DNA of 33,103 nt from a virus: IMG/VR virus record IMGVR_UViG_3300032315_000031, positions 1-33,103 of that record, one strand, 5' to 3'. The translations under genes and the position numbers were made by a program. The notes beneath the pieces are model-generated. The model saw only the letters and a program-made list of their open reading frames with translations, ran no database searches and was not told where the DNA came from. Shown here in pieces: positions 24,976 through 32,290 of this stretch (the first letter of the stretch is position 1; every line of letters starts with the position of its first letter).

Positions 24976-25541
24976 GTTAGACCCGTACCAGAAATGATCC
25001 ACTCAGTGCTAGTGACTTTTATACAAGTCGCTATGCCATTCGCCGCGAGTGTTCTTGATCCAGTTGTACCTGCACCAGCTAAACGCATCGTGTCTGTCGT
25101 GATAGCGATTGTTATGACACCCGCGCCGTTCTGGTTGATAAACGTGATCGCAGTTCCTATTGCGTATGGAACACTACTATTAGCGGGAATTGTGAAAGTC
25201 CTAGCTGTCGTATCAGCAGATGGGTGGAATATTTGCTTACCGGAGTCAGTTGCCACCAGTGTGTAAGCGGCAGATTGTGAGTTCTGTGGGATGTTGAGAT
25301 AACCGATGTTAGCTGTTGCATCTCCTGCTGAAGTCCATGTAGGCGCAGCACCTGACCCCGCAGATGTCAATACCTGCCCGTTTGTGCCGTAGCCCGGAGT
25401 TGATCCAACACCAATCGCCCCTGTGGTAGCTAACGTAACAGAAGGCGTTGTGCCATTGACTTGAAGTTGCAGTGTTCCGTCTGTATTGCCGGTGCTAACT
25501 AAAGCAGTTCCTGATGATGTACCTGCTGAAATCGTACTCAT
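24972..25541 (-). CDS. Tail fibre protein with GQVLTSAGSGAAPTW linker
   Basis: A 189-residue protein. The first 75 residues end in the linker GQVLTSAGSGAAPTWTSAGD, the rest forms a beta domain (AAYTLVATDSGKQIFH, TFTIPANSSVPYAIGTAITF, IAITTDTMRLAGAGTTGSRT) that resembles a fibre tip or knob repeated in many phages. The N-terminal half is shared with the 90-residue gene at 23092-23364. AAGGAG precedes the ATG. Confidence 0.7.
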   Translation of the reverse strand: MSTISAGTSSGTALVSTGNTDGTLQLQVNGTTPSVTLATTGAIGVGSTPGYGTNGQVLTSAGSGAAPTWTSAGDATANIGYLNIPQNSQSAAYTLVATDSGKQIFHPSADTTARTFTIPANSSVPYAIGTAITFINQNGAGVITIAITTDTMRLAGAGTTGSRTLAANGIATCIKVTSTEWIISGTGLT

Positions 25542-25550
25542 TGCTGCTCC

Positions 25551-26018
25551 TTAAATAACTACCCAGCGTTGGCCGGACGACACCGTAACTGCAAAACCGG
25601 GTGCAATCGTAATCGGCCCCACTGATATAGCATTCTGACCTGATGGTAACGTGTAGCTGGTGTTTATTGTCGTGTTGTTAGTGATTATCGATTGATTCGC
25701 TGCACCCAACGCTGACCGCGCCGCTGGGTACGTCACAAACACATCCTTGGTTCCGGCAGAAAAATTGACTAGTGATCCAGCGTTGCTGGACGATAGAACC
25801 GTATCTCTAGACAGCGTATTGCCCGACGAGGTATACGTACCGATGCCCACTTCCCACTCAGTGCCGGTCTGCGCTGCAATAGTGTAATAGCAGGTGTTGG
25901 CGTTACCGATCCCTGCACTAAATGTCTGGAACCCCGTCACCGCACCCGCTAACGTAACCGGTCCAGTACTTGTCGTTGTCGTGGTCTCTTTGACCCTGTC
26001 TGCTTGAATAAGTGGCAT
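25551..26018 (-). CDS. Conserved phage tail-associated beta protein
   Basis: A 155-residue protein starting MPLIQADRVKETTTTT, with EVGIGTYTSSGNTLSRDTVL, SSSNAGSLVNFSAGTKDVFV and the end VSSGQRWVVI. I recall this layout, including the SRDTVLSSSN and GTKDVFVTYPA blocks, from many phages in the baseplate or fibre region. It may link a fibre to the tail; function is unproven. GGTGAG is the ribosome binding site. Confidence 0.72.
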   Translation of the reverse strand: MPLIQADRVKETTTTTSTGPVTLAGAVTGFQTFSAGIGNANTCYYTIAAQTGTEWEVGIGTYTSSGNTLSRDTVLSSSNAGSLVNFSAGTKDVFVTYPAARSALGAANQSIITNNTTINTSYTLPSGQNAISVGPITIAPGFAVTVSSGQRWVVI

Positions 26019-26025
26019 ATCTCAC

Positions 26026-27027
26026 CTATACCGTGTTAATTAGCACCCACTGTGCGTCTTCGTCGGTGTCAATTTCTGTCCACGACGCGTTATAAACCTC
26101 ACCCGTTACGCCTGACGCAGATACGCCAGAAAGTTGTACGATCTTACCAATCACCGGTATTACGTTGCCCGTAATACCGTTAGCAACAACACCAGCCAGA
26201 GGAGAACTAACCGTACCAACAAAGCCTTCCGCAGACACACTAGTCAACGGCAACGAAATGTCAGGTCCCGGACTGGTTATCTCACCTGATGCAGACACAC
26301 CTGTCAGTGCTTGGAACACACCCGGCACCGCGCCTACGTTACCGACGAAGCCTTGCGCTTGAACGTGGTTTAAGAAAGCAGAAAGCGTAGTAGACGGACC
26401 GCCTTCTTCACCTATGGCTTCTACGCCGGTTAGCGCGACTTGCGATGTAGAGGACGTTGTTACAACACCTGTTTGTCCTGCTGCCGAAACACCGGTCAAC
26501 GTCGCACCGGTGCTAAACATGAAGACGCCTACTTCTCCCGAAGCAGCAACGCCCGTCAAGGCAACTGAAATATCAACGCCAACATTACCAGCAAAGCCGT
26601 TCGCGGTAACACCAGACAACGCTATGATGGTTTCAGGCGTTCCAACAACAGTACCTACCTGACCATCTGCGGAGACACCCGTTAGCGGTATGGAGAGCCC
26701 AGAAGACCCAGTAATATCCCCAACAACACCAGATGCCAACACACCGGTTAGTGCCTTGACCTCGCCCGGAACAGCAACAACAGTACCAACCTCACCCGCT
26801 GCTTGAACACCGGAAATAGCCGTTGTACTTTCTGCTAGGGGTACAACAGTGCCAAGCGCACCTGACGCTACAACACCTGTAATTGCCTGAAACGCGTCGT
26901 ACCGTGGGATAACGGTATCAACATTCCCTGTAGCGGAAACCCCCGTTAGTGCAACAGTAATAGCCGGGACAACTGCCCCATCAGTCGAACTATACGGCGC
27001 ACCAGAGTAGGGGTAATTTCCGTACAT
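26026..27027 (-). CDS. Tail protein made of about 14 LTGVxAxGxxG repeats
   Basis: A 333-residue protein. After a Tyr/Gly/Pro-rich start (MYGNYPYSGAPYSS), residues about 20-312 are about 14 imperfect repeats of 17-26 residues with the core (L/I)(T/S)GVxAxGxxGxV. It ends SWTEIDTDEDAQWVLINTV. The regular spacing suggests a fibrous beta-solenoid or stacked beta structure; such repeats occur in phage fibres. One repeat is degenerate (AFLNHVQAQGFVGNV). The ribosome binding site is weak (GATGAGA). Confidence 0.75.
   Translation of the reverse strand: MYGNYPYSGAPYSSTDGAVVPAITVALTGVSATGNVDTVIPRYDAFQAITGVVASGALGTVVPLAESTTAISGVQAAGEVGTVVAVPGEVKALTGVLASGVVGDITGSSGLSIPLTGVSADGQVGTVVGTPETIIALSGVTANGFAGNVGVDISVALTGVAASGEVGVFMFSTGATLTGVSAAGQTGVVTTSSTSQVALTGVEAIGEEGGPSTTLSAFLNHVQAQGFVGNVGAVPGVFQALTGVSASGEITSPGPDISLPLTSVSAEGFVGTVSSPLAGVVANGITGNVIPVIGKIVQLSGVSASGVTGEVYNASWTEIDTDEDAQWVLINTV
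26075..26970. repeat. Tandem repeat array coding for LTGV-type repeats
   Basis: About 14 in-frame units of roughly 51-78 bases on the - strand. At the protein level each has a Gly-Val-x-Ala-x-Gly core, and many units share near-identical DNA around the core, such as codons for LTGVSA. Conservation is concentrated on the core; the rest of each unit varies. Confidence 0.75.
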
Positions 27028-27036
27028 GGAATCTCA

Positions 27037-27522
27037 TCAGGTGGTTACGAGGCGCAGCAGAGCAGTCGATGTGGTGTTCGACGGCATGGTCAAAGTAAAG
27101 GTGCCCGATGTCACGGTCTGCGCAGTAAATGTATGCACGCTAACTGCCTTATTGCTCTGAGTGCTGTTGTAGATCAGGACGCAGTCAAACGACGCAAACG
27201 TCACAGGGTTACCCGATGTGCCATACACAATCGACGCAGATGGAGTCCAGTAACCTGTACCCGCAGTTGCCGAAGTGTTGGTTGAAGTCGGTGGGTTAGC
27301 GCCTGTTACGTTCACGCCACCTGCCGTGTAGTTTGCGCTGGTCACTTCGCCGGTTGATGTATATACCGTAGTCGAAGCATTGATCGTAGCACTTGCCAAA
27401 TACAGCGCGGCCTTGAACGTATCAGCAGTACCTGCGGCACGGATGGGTGCAGTACCGAAGTTGTGGGTTGCAGTCATCAGTTCGCCAAGGAACGATGTGC
27501 ACATGGATTGGGTATTAGCCAT
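27037..27522 (-). CDS. Conserved tail-region structural protein, paralogue 1
   Basis: A 161-residue protein. FKAALYLASATINASTTVYT, then EVTSANYTAGGVNVTG, VLIYNSTQSNKAVSVHTF and TMPSNTTSTALLRL are blocks also found in the 143-residue gene at 27733-28164, so the two are paralogues. I recall this family from many environmental phages; the function is unknown, and position suggests a tail or decoration protein. TAAGGAG is a strong ribosome binding site. Confidence 0.72.
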   Translation of the reverse strand: MANTQSMCTSFLGELMTATHNFGTAPIRAAGTADTFKAALYLASATINASTTVYTSTGEVTSANYTAGGVNVTGANPPTSTNTSATAGTGYWTPSASIVYGTSGNPVTFASFDCVLIYNSTQSNKAVSVHTFTAQTVTSGTFTLTMPSNTTSTALLRLVTT

Positions 27523-27532
27523 TTAAAGCTCC

Positions 27533-27724
27533 TTAAAAAGATGCGGCGACCGGTAGGCCGCTAACTGTGTATTTCTTTAATACCATGTCAACCGAACGAT
27601 GCACTAGTTCTTCATCTAACCAATACTCCACCCAGTTGATCGTCTCATTGTCATTGTCGATGACGCCCGTCTTCTTTTCGAGAAGCGACTCATCCATTTC
27701 GCCTTTTGTGGTTTGAACAAGCAT
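27533..27724 (-). CDS. Small conserved phage protein
   Basis: A 63-residue acidic protein: MLVQTTKGEMDESLLEKKTG, then INWVEYWLDEELVHRSVDMV. It lies between the two paralogous structural genes. I recall the LVQTTKGEMDESLLEK start from the tail modules of several aquatic phages; its function is unknown. GGGG lies 4 bases before the ATG. Confidence 0.7.
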   Translation of the reverse strand: MLVQTTKGEMDESLLEKKTGVIDNDNETINWVEYWLDEELVHRSVDMVLKKYTVSGLPVAASF

Positions 27725-27732
27725 TTAGCCCC

Positions 27733-28164
27733 CTATGGAAAACGAATCAAAGCGGTTGTTGCGGTATTGGTTGGCATCGTGACGGTGTTAGTTACTGCCG
27801 TAAATGTTTTATCTGAACCAAAGTCCAGCACTGCTACAGACGCGTTGCTTCGCGTCACGTTATAGATTAAAGCCCCACGCGCTACAAAGTTAGCGCCGGG
27901 CCATGACACATCAGCAAAATCTACATACACCGTTCCAGCGTTCGGGCCTGTGGTTTCTGTGTTAATTGTCACGCCGGTCATCACCACGCCACCTGCGGTG
28001 TAGCCTGTACCTGTCACTTCGTTAGTCGTTGTGTACGTGGTTGTTAACTGTCCAATATCAGAAAACGCTGTATATAACGCCATCTTTAACGTGTCCGTTG
28101 CCAAGTTCTGCCCTGCTTGGAGCATCTCTTGTTTGAAGCTGTTTGTCAGACCTTGCTGGATCAT
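27733..28164 (-). CDS. Conserved tail-region structural protein, paralogue 2
   Basis: A 143-residue paralogue of the 161-residue gene at 27037-27522: LTNSFKQEMLQAG, TLKMALYTAFSDI, TYTTTNEVTGTGYTAGGVVM, ALIYNVTRSNASVAVLDFGS and TMPTNTATTALIRF align block by block. The ATG overlaps the stop of the adaptor gene as ATGA, so the two are probably translated together. Confidence 0.72.
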   Translation of the reverse strand: MIQQGLTNSFKQEMLQAGQNLATDTLKMALYTAFSDIGQLTTTYTTTNEVTGTGYTAGGVVMTGVTINTETTGPNAGTVYVDFADVSWPGANFVARGALIYNVTRSNASVAVLDFGSDKTFTAVTNTVTMPTNTATTALIRFP

Positions 28165-28880
28165 GGGTTGACCTTAATCTTTGCCTGACCATCACGGTAA
28201 GCATCACCACGCTCCAGACCTGTACCCAGACGATTCAATTGCATCATGGCTTCTTTGTACTTGCCGTCATATAGCGCAATCAAATCCTGCTCACCTTTTA
28301 AGAAGGTGTACGCCTCAACCAACGCGCCGTATAGCAGCACGGGTGAGTAGTTATCGCCCAGCCAAGTACGCCCGTTGTCAGCAACTGTGATTGACTCTGG
28401 GTAATAGTAATAATGCAGCTCAACTGCGTAGGTATCGTCCGGTGTTGGGCCAATAATAAAGCTCAGCTCATCCGTGATACTTGTATTAATAACTGTTGGG
28501 CCAAACAAGGCGTAGTACTTGGGAAACCCCTCGTTCGTTGGGCTTGGATACGCCGCACGAATAAAGTTCACATCCTTATTCAACAAATACTCGTAGTTAC
28601 CTGTACCGTCTATTACCGCCATCGAAAACACTGACAAGAAGTCGGTGGGGCAAGACAAGTACTTGTTACCTTGCTGGATGCTGCCGGTGACGTTCTTGCG
28701 CAGGGCAGGAATCTGAACGGTGTTGTACACCCGCTCTTCGGCTTGTTGGATGAAGAAGTTGAGCTGTTCTGTACCAGTAGACGTAGTGGTACCACTACCT
28801 GCGACATTCGTCCATGTATTAGACGGAAAATCGTTTTGCAGGTAGTTCTTTACCTGAATGAACAGTTCGTTGTACGTCAT
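28161..28880 (-). CDS. Head-tail adaptor protein (SU10 adaptor type)
   Basis: A 239-residue protein: an N-terminal helix (YNELFIQVKNYLQNDFPSNT), QLNFFIQQAEERVYNTVQIP, NKYLSCPTDFLSVFSMAVID, LHYYYYPESI, and a C-terminal helix pair (LLYGALVEAYTFLKGEQDLI...YKEAMMQLNRLG). This matches what I know of the phage adaptor family that binds below the portal and carries the tail. The role is family knowledge and fits its place between connector and fibre genes. Confidence 0.8.
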   Translation of the reverse strand: MTYNELFIQVKNYLQNDFPSNTWTNVAGSGTTTSTGTEQLNFFIQQAEERVYNTVQIPALRKNVTGSIQQGNKYLSCPTDFLSVFSMAVIDGTGNYEYLLNKDVNFIRAAYPSPTNEGFPKYYALFGPTVINTSITDELSFIIGPTPDDTYAVELHYYYYPESITVADNGRTWLGDNYSPVLLYGALVEAYTFLKGEQDLIALYDGKYKEAMMQLNRLGTGLERGDAYRDGQAKIKVNP

Positions 28881-28881
28881 A

Positions 28882-29145
28882 TCAACCCATCGGGCCTCGT
28901 GCCATTACGCCTTTAGTCGCAGCACCTGTGCCGCGAATTTTGATACCAGTTGTTTTTGCTTCTTTGTAGTTGCCTTTGCTAACTACACCACCAGCAATGT
29001 TCATCTCGTCCATGTATTTAGCGCCCTCGTTGCGGCTCGCATATGAGGTCACGTTGGTATCTTTACCCTCCATCGTGTGCGGTGGGGCATACACTTCTGC
29101 AGGGCCAACTTCTTTACCCTGCTTCTTCATAGAGTACTTAGCCAT
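28882..29145 (-). CDS. Small basic phage protein with IKIRGTGAATKGVMARGP ending
   Basis: An 87-residue protein, Lys/Gly-rich. Its end TTGIKIRGTGAATKGVMARG is a pattern I recall at the C-terminus of small connector-region proteins in marine phages. Function unknown. AGGGG lies before the ATG, and the ATG shares its first base with the stop of the 55-residue gene upstream. Confidence 0.72.
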   Translation of the reverse strand: MAKYSMKKQGKEVGPAEVYAPPHTMEGKDTNVTSYASRNEGAKYMDEMNIAGGVVSKGNYKEAKTTGIKIRGTGAATKGVMARGPMG

Positions 29146-29312
29146 TATTTACCCCTTGAGTTGCCACGCTGGTTCATAGCACGCGCCATGTTACGTCCAT
29201 ACTTCTTCATGGCTTCGCCGGTTACGCCGCCTTTAGCCATTTTTTTGGCTCCGTGCATACGCTTTTCATGTCCTTCGACTGCTTTGTCAGCTACTTTTTT
29301 CATGCTGTCCAT
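29145..29312 (-). CDS. 55-residue basic protein with KMAKGGVTGEAMKK motif
   Basis: Small gene between the zinc-ribbon gene and the 87-residue gene. The protein begins MDSMKKVADKAVEGHEKRMH and continues KMAKGGVTGEAMKKYGRNMA, ending NQRGNSRGK. GGAG lies 5 bases before the ATG at 29312, and the stop TAA shares its last base with the next ATG, both typical of the neighbours. It carries one of the Gly-Gly motifs found in other proteins of the late unit. Function unknown. Confidence 0.75.
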   Translation of the reverse strand: MDSMKKVADKAVEGHEKRMHGAKKMAKGGVTGEAMKKYGRNMARAMNQRGNSRGK

Positions 29313-29320
29313 AGTTACTC

Positions 29321-29728
29321 CTACGAGATTGTTACACTGCCTATCTGTGCAGGTGACGTTAAAGCATTCGGTGTCAACCCTACATCATCTGATCTTGAAC
29401 CACCTACCGGTGCCCATCCCCACTGAAATACTCTACTACCGCCTGACGGGTCACCAAAGTCTGTATTTAACGTCAACTGCAACCCTGTGTAGCCGGACTG
29501 CTTGTAGCTATTATCAGGGCGCGGTTCCCGTACTGCTTGGGGGTCTTGCACCGGGTACATACCTAACTGCAACTGCGGCTGATCCGGTTCCCAACACGTA
29601 GGGCACACCTTAATCGTAACCTGCTTGGTCTTGATCGTCAGCTTTTTTAACTCTTTTAGCTTGTAGCGAAACCCGCAGCGGTCACATTCTGCAATCGAGT
29701 TCTTACCACTAGCAAACCTATTACCCAT
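29321..29728 (-). CDS. Zinc-ribbon connector-region protein
   Basis: A 135-residue protein. Cys15-x2-Cys18 and Cys42-x2-Cys45 (ECDRCGF ... VCPTCWEPDQP) form a two-knuckle zinc ribbon. The rest is a Gly/Pro-rich beta segment. I recall this start (zinc ribbon followed by LG-x-PV-x-DPQAVR) from many environmental phages, in which it lies among connector genes; it may stabilise the head-tail joint, but this is inference. Its ATG forms TAATG with the stop of the preceding gene. Confidence 0.75.
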   Translation of the reverse strand: MGNRFASGKNSIAECDRCGFRYKLKELKKLTIKTKQVTIKVCPTCWEPDQPQLQLGMYPVQDPQAVREPRPDNSYKQSGYTGLQLTLNTDFGDPSGGSRVFQWGWAPVGGSRSDDVGLTPNALTSPAQIGSVTIS

Positions 29729-30468
29729 TAGAAAAACATCTCTCTCGGCACAAGCCGGTCAGCAGCCTTCTCGCGGTCTTCACCTGCCGCCAAGTCCCAA
29801 GCTTCGTCATACATCAACTTCAAGGCTTGAATCCGCATCGGGTCAACTTCTGCTTTCTTTACCGCAATCATATAAGCCAGCCCTGCTACCAAGCAATTCT
29901 GAAAGCGGAACGGTATATCAATCACGTTCGTGCCGGTACCGGCATCATAAATACGCTTTAACCGCCAGTAGTAAAACACGTAGTACGGGTTCTGGGTCGT
30001 GCCTTGATCCGGCGCAGGCCATACATTAATCTGTGGGTATTTCGGTACGGCTACGTTAGACCCGACTTGCTGCCCCGACTGACGGTTAATCCAGACCTGA
30101 ATCGGACGCCCTTGTGCCAGCTTGTTGGGGATAGTTGAGTAGGTCGAAACCGAAATACGAGTGATGTTCAAATCCGTCTGATTAGGGCCTTGTCCGGAAT
30201 CAGTGCGAATAACATGTTCAACCAGATCAACGGTATCATTAGGTAGATCATAGGTAGTCACTCCCTGCGCTAAGTTGATCGAACCCTGCTCAATAGTCCA
30301 CAGGTTAATGCCCCGGTTAGCCCACTCGCCAATCAGGAAGTTCAGACTACGCCGTGCTGTACGAAAATCATAGCCCGTACGCAACTCCAAGCCACAACGC
30401 TCAAACGCCTCTTCGAATATCTCGTTGAGGTCGGGATTAAAGCTAGTTGTGTTGGTTGTAAAGGCCAT
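29728..30468 (-). CDS. Head-tail connector/adaptor protein (tail tubular A-like)
   Basis: A 246-residue protein: LNEIFEEAFERCGLELRTGY, ARRSLNFLIGEWANRGINLW, VTTYDLPNDTVDLVEHVIRT, YYVFYYWRLKRIYD and a C-terminal helix bundle (FQNCLVAGLAYMIAVKKAE). This is a common adaptor of environmental podovirus-like phages, often labelled tail tubular protein A. It should form a ring under the portal. The second adaptor at 28161-28880 belongs to a related fold class. The ATG overlaps the previous stop as TAATG. Confidence 0.8.
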   Translation of the reverse strand: MAFTTNTTSFNPDLNEIFEEAFERCGLELRTGYDFRTARRSLNFLIGEWANRGINLWTIEQGSINLAQGVTTYDLPNDTVDLVEHVIRTDSGQGPNQTDLNITRISVSTYSTIPNKLAQGRPIQVWINRQSGQQVGSNVAVPKYPQINVWPAPDQGTTQNPYYVFYYWRLKRIYDAGTGTNVIDIPFRFQNCLVAGLAYMIAVKKAEVDPMRIQALKLMYDEAWDLAAGEDREKAADRLVPREMFF

Positions 30469-30701
30469 TACCTAAACCCCGCTGTCTTCTTCGCAATACT
30501 CTTGGGTTGTGCTACAAACTGCTTTCCCGCCTTCTTGCCCGCCCGCTTTGCTTTCGTCGTTGCTGCGTACTCCGCTGGGCTTAATGCTTTGATTGCCTTC
30601 TCCGGCAAGTACCTTTCGCCAGTCTTGGAGGATGGCTTCCCACTCTTTGTGCGCCATTTTTGATCCCCCCAGTTTTTAAGCGATTGTTGCGGAGCTTTCA
30701 A
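30468..30701 (-). CDS. Small basic protein (probable DUF5872), TTG start
   Basis: A 77-residue, very Lys-rich protein: LKNWGDQKWRTKSGKPSSKT, then GERYLPEKAIKALSPAEYAA. I recall this as DUF5872, found in phages and some giant viruses; the number is from memory. Its function is unknown; the charge suggests nucleic acid or capsid-interior contact. No ATG exists in the frame. The TTG at 30701 overlaps the stop of the previous gene as TTGA and has a GGGGG run upstream. Confidence 0.78.
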   Translation of the reverse strand: MKAPQQSLKNWGDQKWRTKSGKPSSKTGERYLPEKAIKALSPAEYAATTKAKRAGKKAGKQFVAQPKSIAKKTAGFR

Positions 30702-30973
30702 TCTTTATACCCCCCGCCTGCTGCCTTGTACTTCTTAGCCACCAACTGCGCTTTACGGGCTGACCACTGACCAGCACCTGTGCCATGCGTTGCTGCGGCC
30801 TTTACCTGAGACACAATCCTCTTACGCAACCCGGGCTTGGTGTAGTTACCAGCAGCATTAACCTTCCCACCTTCTTTATACTGCGTGAAGTCGGTGTTAT
30901 CCCGACGGGCTTTTTTCTTCCCGCCGGGCATCTTAGAAGGGTTAATCGCACCCATGCCGCGTGAGGTCATCAT
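30698..30973 (-). CDS. Small basic protein with GQWSARKAQLVAKKYKAAGGGY ending
   Basis: A 91-residue, Lys/Gly-rich protein. The ending AGQWSARKAQLVAKKYKAAG recurs in small phage proteins (possibly the family called DUF6321; name from memory). The middle has KEGGKVNAAGNYTKPGLRKR, one of the Gly-Gly motifs of this region. Its first two codons are both ATG; the first overlaps the previous stop as TAATG. Confidence 0.75.
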   Translation of the reverse strand: MMTSRGMGAINPSKMPGGKKKARRDNTDFTQYKEGGKVNAAGNYTKPGLRKRIVSQVKAAATHGTGAGQWSARKAQLVAKKYKAAGGGYKD

Positions 30974-31395
30974 TAGCAGTACCCGCCTTTTTTCATGTTT
31001 TTAGCGCCAGCCATCGACACTTGTCTAGCCTTGGTCTTGCCTTTAACAGCAACACCATCGGCTTGTTTGTGACCAGCAGCCAGACCGCCCGAAGCCATCT
31101 TCTTCATAGCCATACCACCTTTAGCCATCTTGCCCTTACCGTCAGCAGCAAAAGCTGGCACTTTCTGACCATCCTTCATGACCATAGGCATACCACCACC
31201 GGCGTAACCGCCCATTGCCATCTTCTTAACCTTACCGCCTTTTTTCATCATTGCCTTTGATTCTTTCATCTCACCGCCTCCTGATTTAGTGAACTCTTGT
31301 CCCACGGTTACAGGGACGCCGACCTTCTTTGCGAACTTCGGGTTATTCGCTACTGCTTGCATGAATCTTTCTTGCTTGGCAGATTTAGCTGGCAT
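30973..31395 (-). CDS. Small basic protein, MPAKSAKQERFM type, with five Gly-Gly motifs
   Basis: A 140-residue protein. The N-terminus MPAKSAKQERFMQAVANNPK with FAKKVGVP is a motif I recall from many phages. The rest is low complexity: MKKGGKV, KMAMGGYAGGG, KMAKGGMAM, KMASGGLAAG, NMKKGGYC. The ATG at 31395 overlaps the stop of the preceding gene (TGATG) and has AGGAAGG eight bases before it; the longer frame to 31401 starts at a weaker codon. It may be packaged in the capsid (inference). Confidence 0.75.
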   Translation of the reverse strand: MPAKSAKQERFMQAVANNPKFAKKVGVPVTVGQEFTKSGGGEMKESKAMMKKGGKVKKMAMGGYAGGGMPMVMKDGQKVPAFAADGKGKMAKGGMAMKKMASGGLAAGHKQADGVAVKGKTKARQVSMAGAKNMKKGGYC

Positions 31396-31934
31396 CAGCA
31401 AATCCTTCCTTTAGTCTTACCACGCTGGGCGATACCATCCGCGCGGTTAGAAGCCGAAGACACCTTACCGCCCTTCTTAAACTCTACGCCACGACTATCA
31501 ATCCCCATACGTTTGTTATCACGCATGGTTCTTTTAGGGTCTAGATCACTGCCAAGATTCATAGAATAAGGGTCTCTTAGACTAGAACCCGCCATTTTGC
31601 CAGCCCCACTAACAGAGGTTTTACTGGCACGTTCTTTACGATCCTGCTCAGACTTCCTCATGCCGCTAAGTGCTGCTGCCGCACCAAGAGCCACACCCGT
31701 ACCAGCAAGAGCCGCTGCCGTACCACGATTGGTTGGCTTTTTAGTTTCGCCCTCGTCCTCGTCCTTTTTACTAGCCGGACGCTCGGACTCATCAGGACCT
31801 TTATCTTTTTCTTTCAGCTTGGTGTTGTACTTCTCACCATTCCACTCAAAGCTCTTCTTGCCCTCTTTGCGGGCTTCGGCAAAGGCTTCTTTAAAAGTAG
31901 AGCCCTTGTCGTCGTAGTGTAGTTTCTCTTTCAT
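31395..31934 (-). CDS. Small charged protein with FKEAFAEARKEG start and shared C-terminal tag
   Basis: A 179-residue protein. Residues 13-40 (STFKEAFAEARKEGKKSFEW, then NGEKYNTKL) are a motif I recall from the N-terminus of small phage proteins. Then comes a Lys/Asp/Glu-rich linker, an Ala/Gly hydrophobic segment (about 72-95), and the C-terminal tag GGKVSSASNRADGIAQRGKT that the next two upstream genes also carry. Start at 31934: TAATG overlap, GGGAGA upstream. The hydrophobic segment could be a membrane helix or glycine zipper. Confidence 0.72.
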   Translation of the reverse strand: MKEKLHYDDKGSTFKEAFAEARKEGKKSFEWNGEKYNTKLKEKDKGPDESERPASKKDEDEGETKKPTNRGTAAALAGTGVALGAAAALSGMRKSEQDRKERASKTSVSGAGKMAGSSLRDPYSMNLGSDLDPKRTMRDNKRMGIDSRGVEFKKGGKVSSASNRADGIAQRGKTKGRIC

Positions 31935-32290
31935 TAGCAAATTCTCCCTTTGGTCTTGCCGCGCTGAGCAATGCCGTCAGCACGAGCCGACGCTGAACTA
32001 ACTTTGCCGCCAGATTTCATGCCGTTTCCTTTAGGTGGCAAACTTTTACGCGCTGCTTCGCCAACCGATTCTGCAAAACTTTTTTCTTTTTCTTTTTCTT
32101 TTTCTTTTTCTTTTACGGGCGGCTTTGAAGGCATTAGTTTTGCGCCAAGCCCAAGTAATGCTTCACGAACAGCTTTGCGCGGGGCTTCATTTTCCTCGCG
32201 TTCTTTTTTTAGCTGTTTCTCGTAAGCCTCGTTTTCTTTCTTTACAAGCGCGTCTCTACGAGCGTTTTCAATTTCATTTTCCATAGGCAT
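31934..32290 (-). CDS. Small coiled-coil protein with KE repeat and shared C-terminal tag
   Basis: A 118-residue protein. The first 50 residues are a Lys/Glu-rich helix (ENARRDALVKKENEAYEKQL), then comes a KE repeat encoded by a hexamer tract, then the tag GGKVSSASARADGIAQRGKT. The start codon shares a base with the preceding stop (TAATG), with GGGAGG before it. Function unknown; the charged helix could be a scaffold-like or capsid-interior protein. Confidence 0.72.
   Translation of the reverse strand: MPMENEIENARRDALVKKENEAYEKQLKKEREENEAPRKAVREALLGLGAKLMPSKPPVKEKEKEKEKEKSFAESVGEAARKSLPPKGNGMKSGGKVSSASARADGIAQRGKTKGRIC
32081..32114. repeat. Hexanucleotide microsatellite (TTTTTC)5TTTT
   Basis: On the + strand five exact TTTTTC units are followed by TTTT. 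On the coding (-) strand they encode alternating Lys-Glu in the 118-residue protein. The unit is six bases, so slippage would add or remove Lys-Glu pairs without a frameshift. Confidence 0.9.

Noticed and set aside
20212-25002. Diversity-generating retroelement acting on the tail proteins
   Set aside because: Paralogous tips hint at diversification, but I see no reverse transcriptase, template/variable repeat pair or C-type lectin-like ending in the window.
26075-26970. Regular repeats that might be a CRISPR array
   Set aside because: Unit lengths vary, they are in frame with a continuous reading frame, and conservation follows codons; it is a protein repeat array.
29077-29601. 174-residue + strand frame opposite the connector genes
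   Set aside because: It is opposite three well-supported - strand genes with ribosome binding sites and has no domain.
31597-31917. 106-residue + strand frame rich in Ser/Leu
   Set aside because: It is opposite the charged linker of the 179-residue protein gene; Ser/Leu richness is the complement of Lys/Glu-rich codons.
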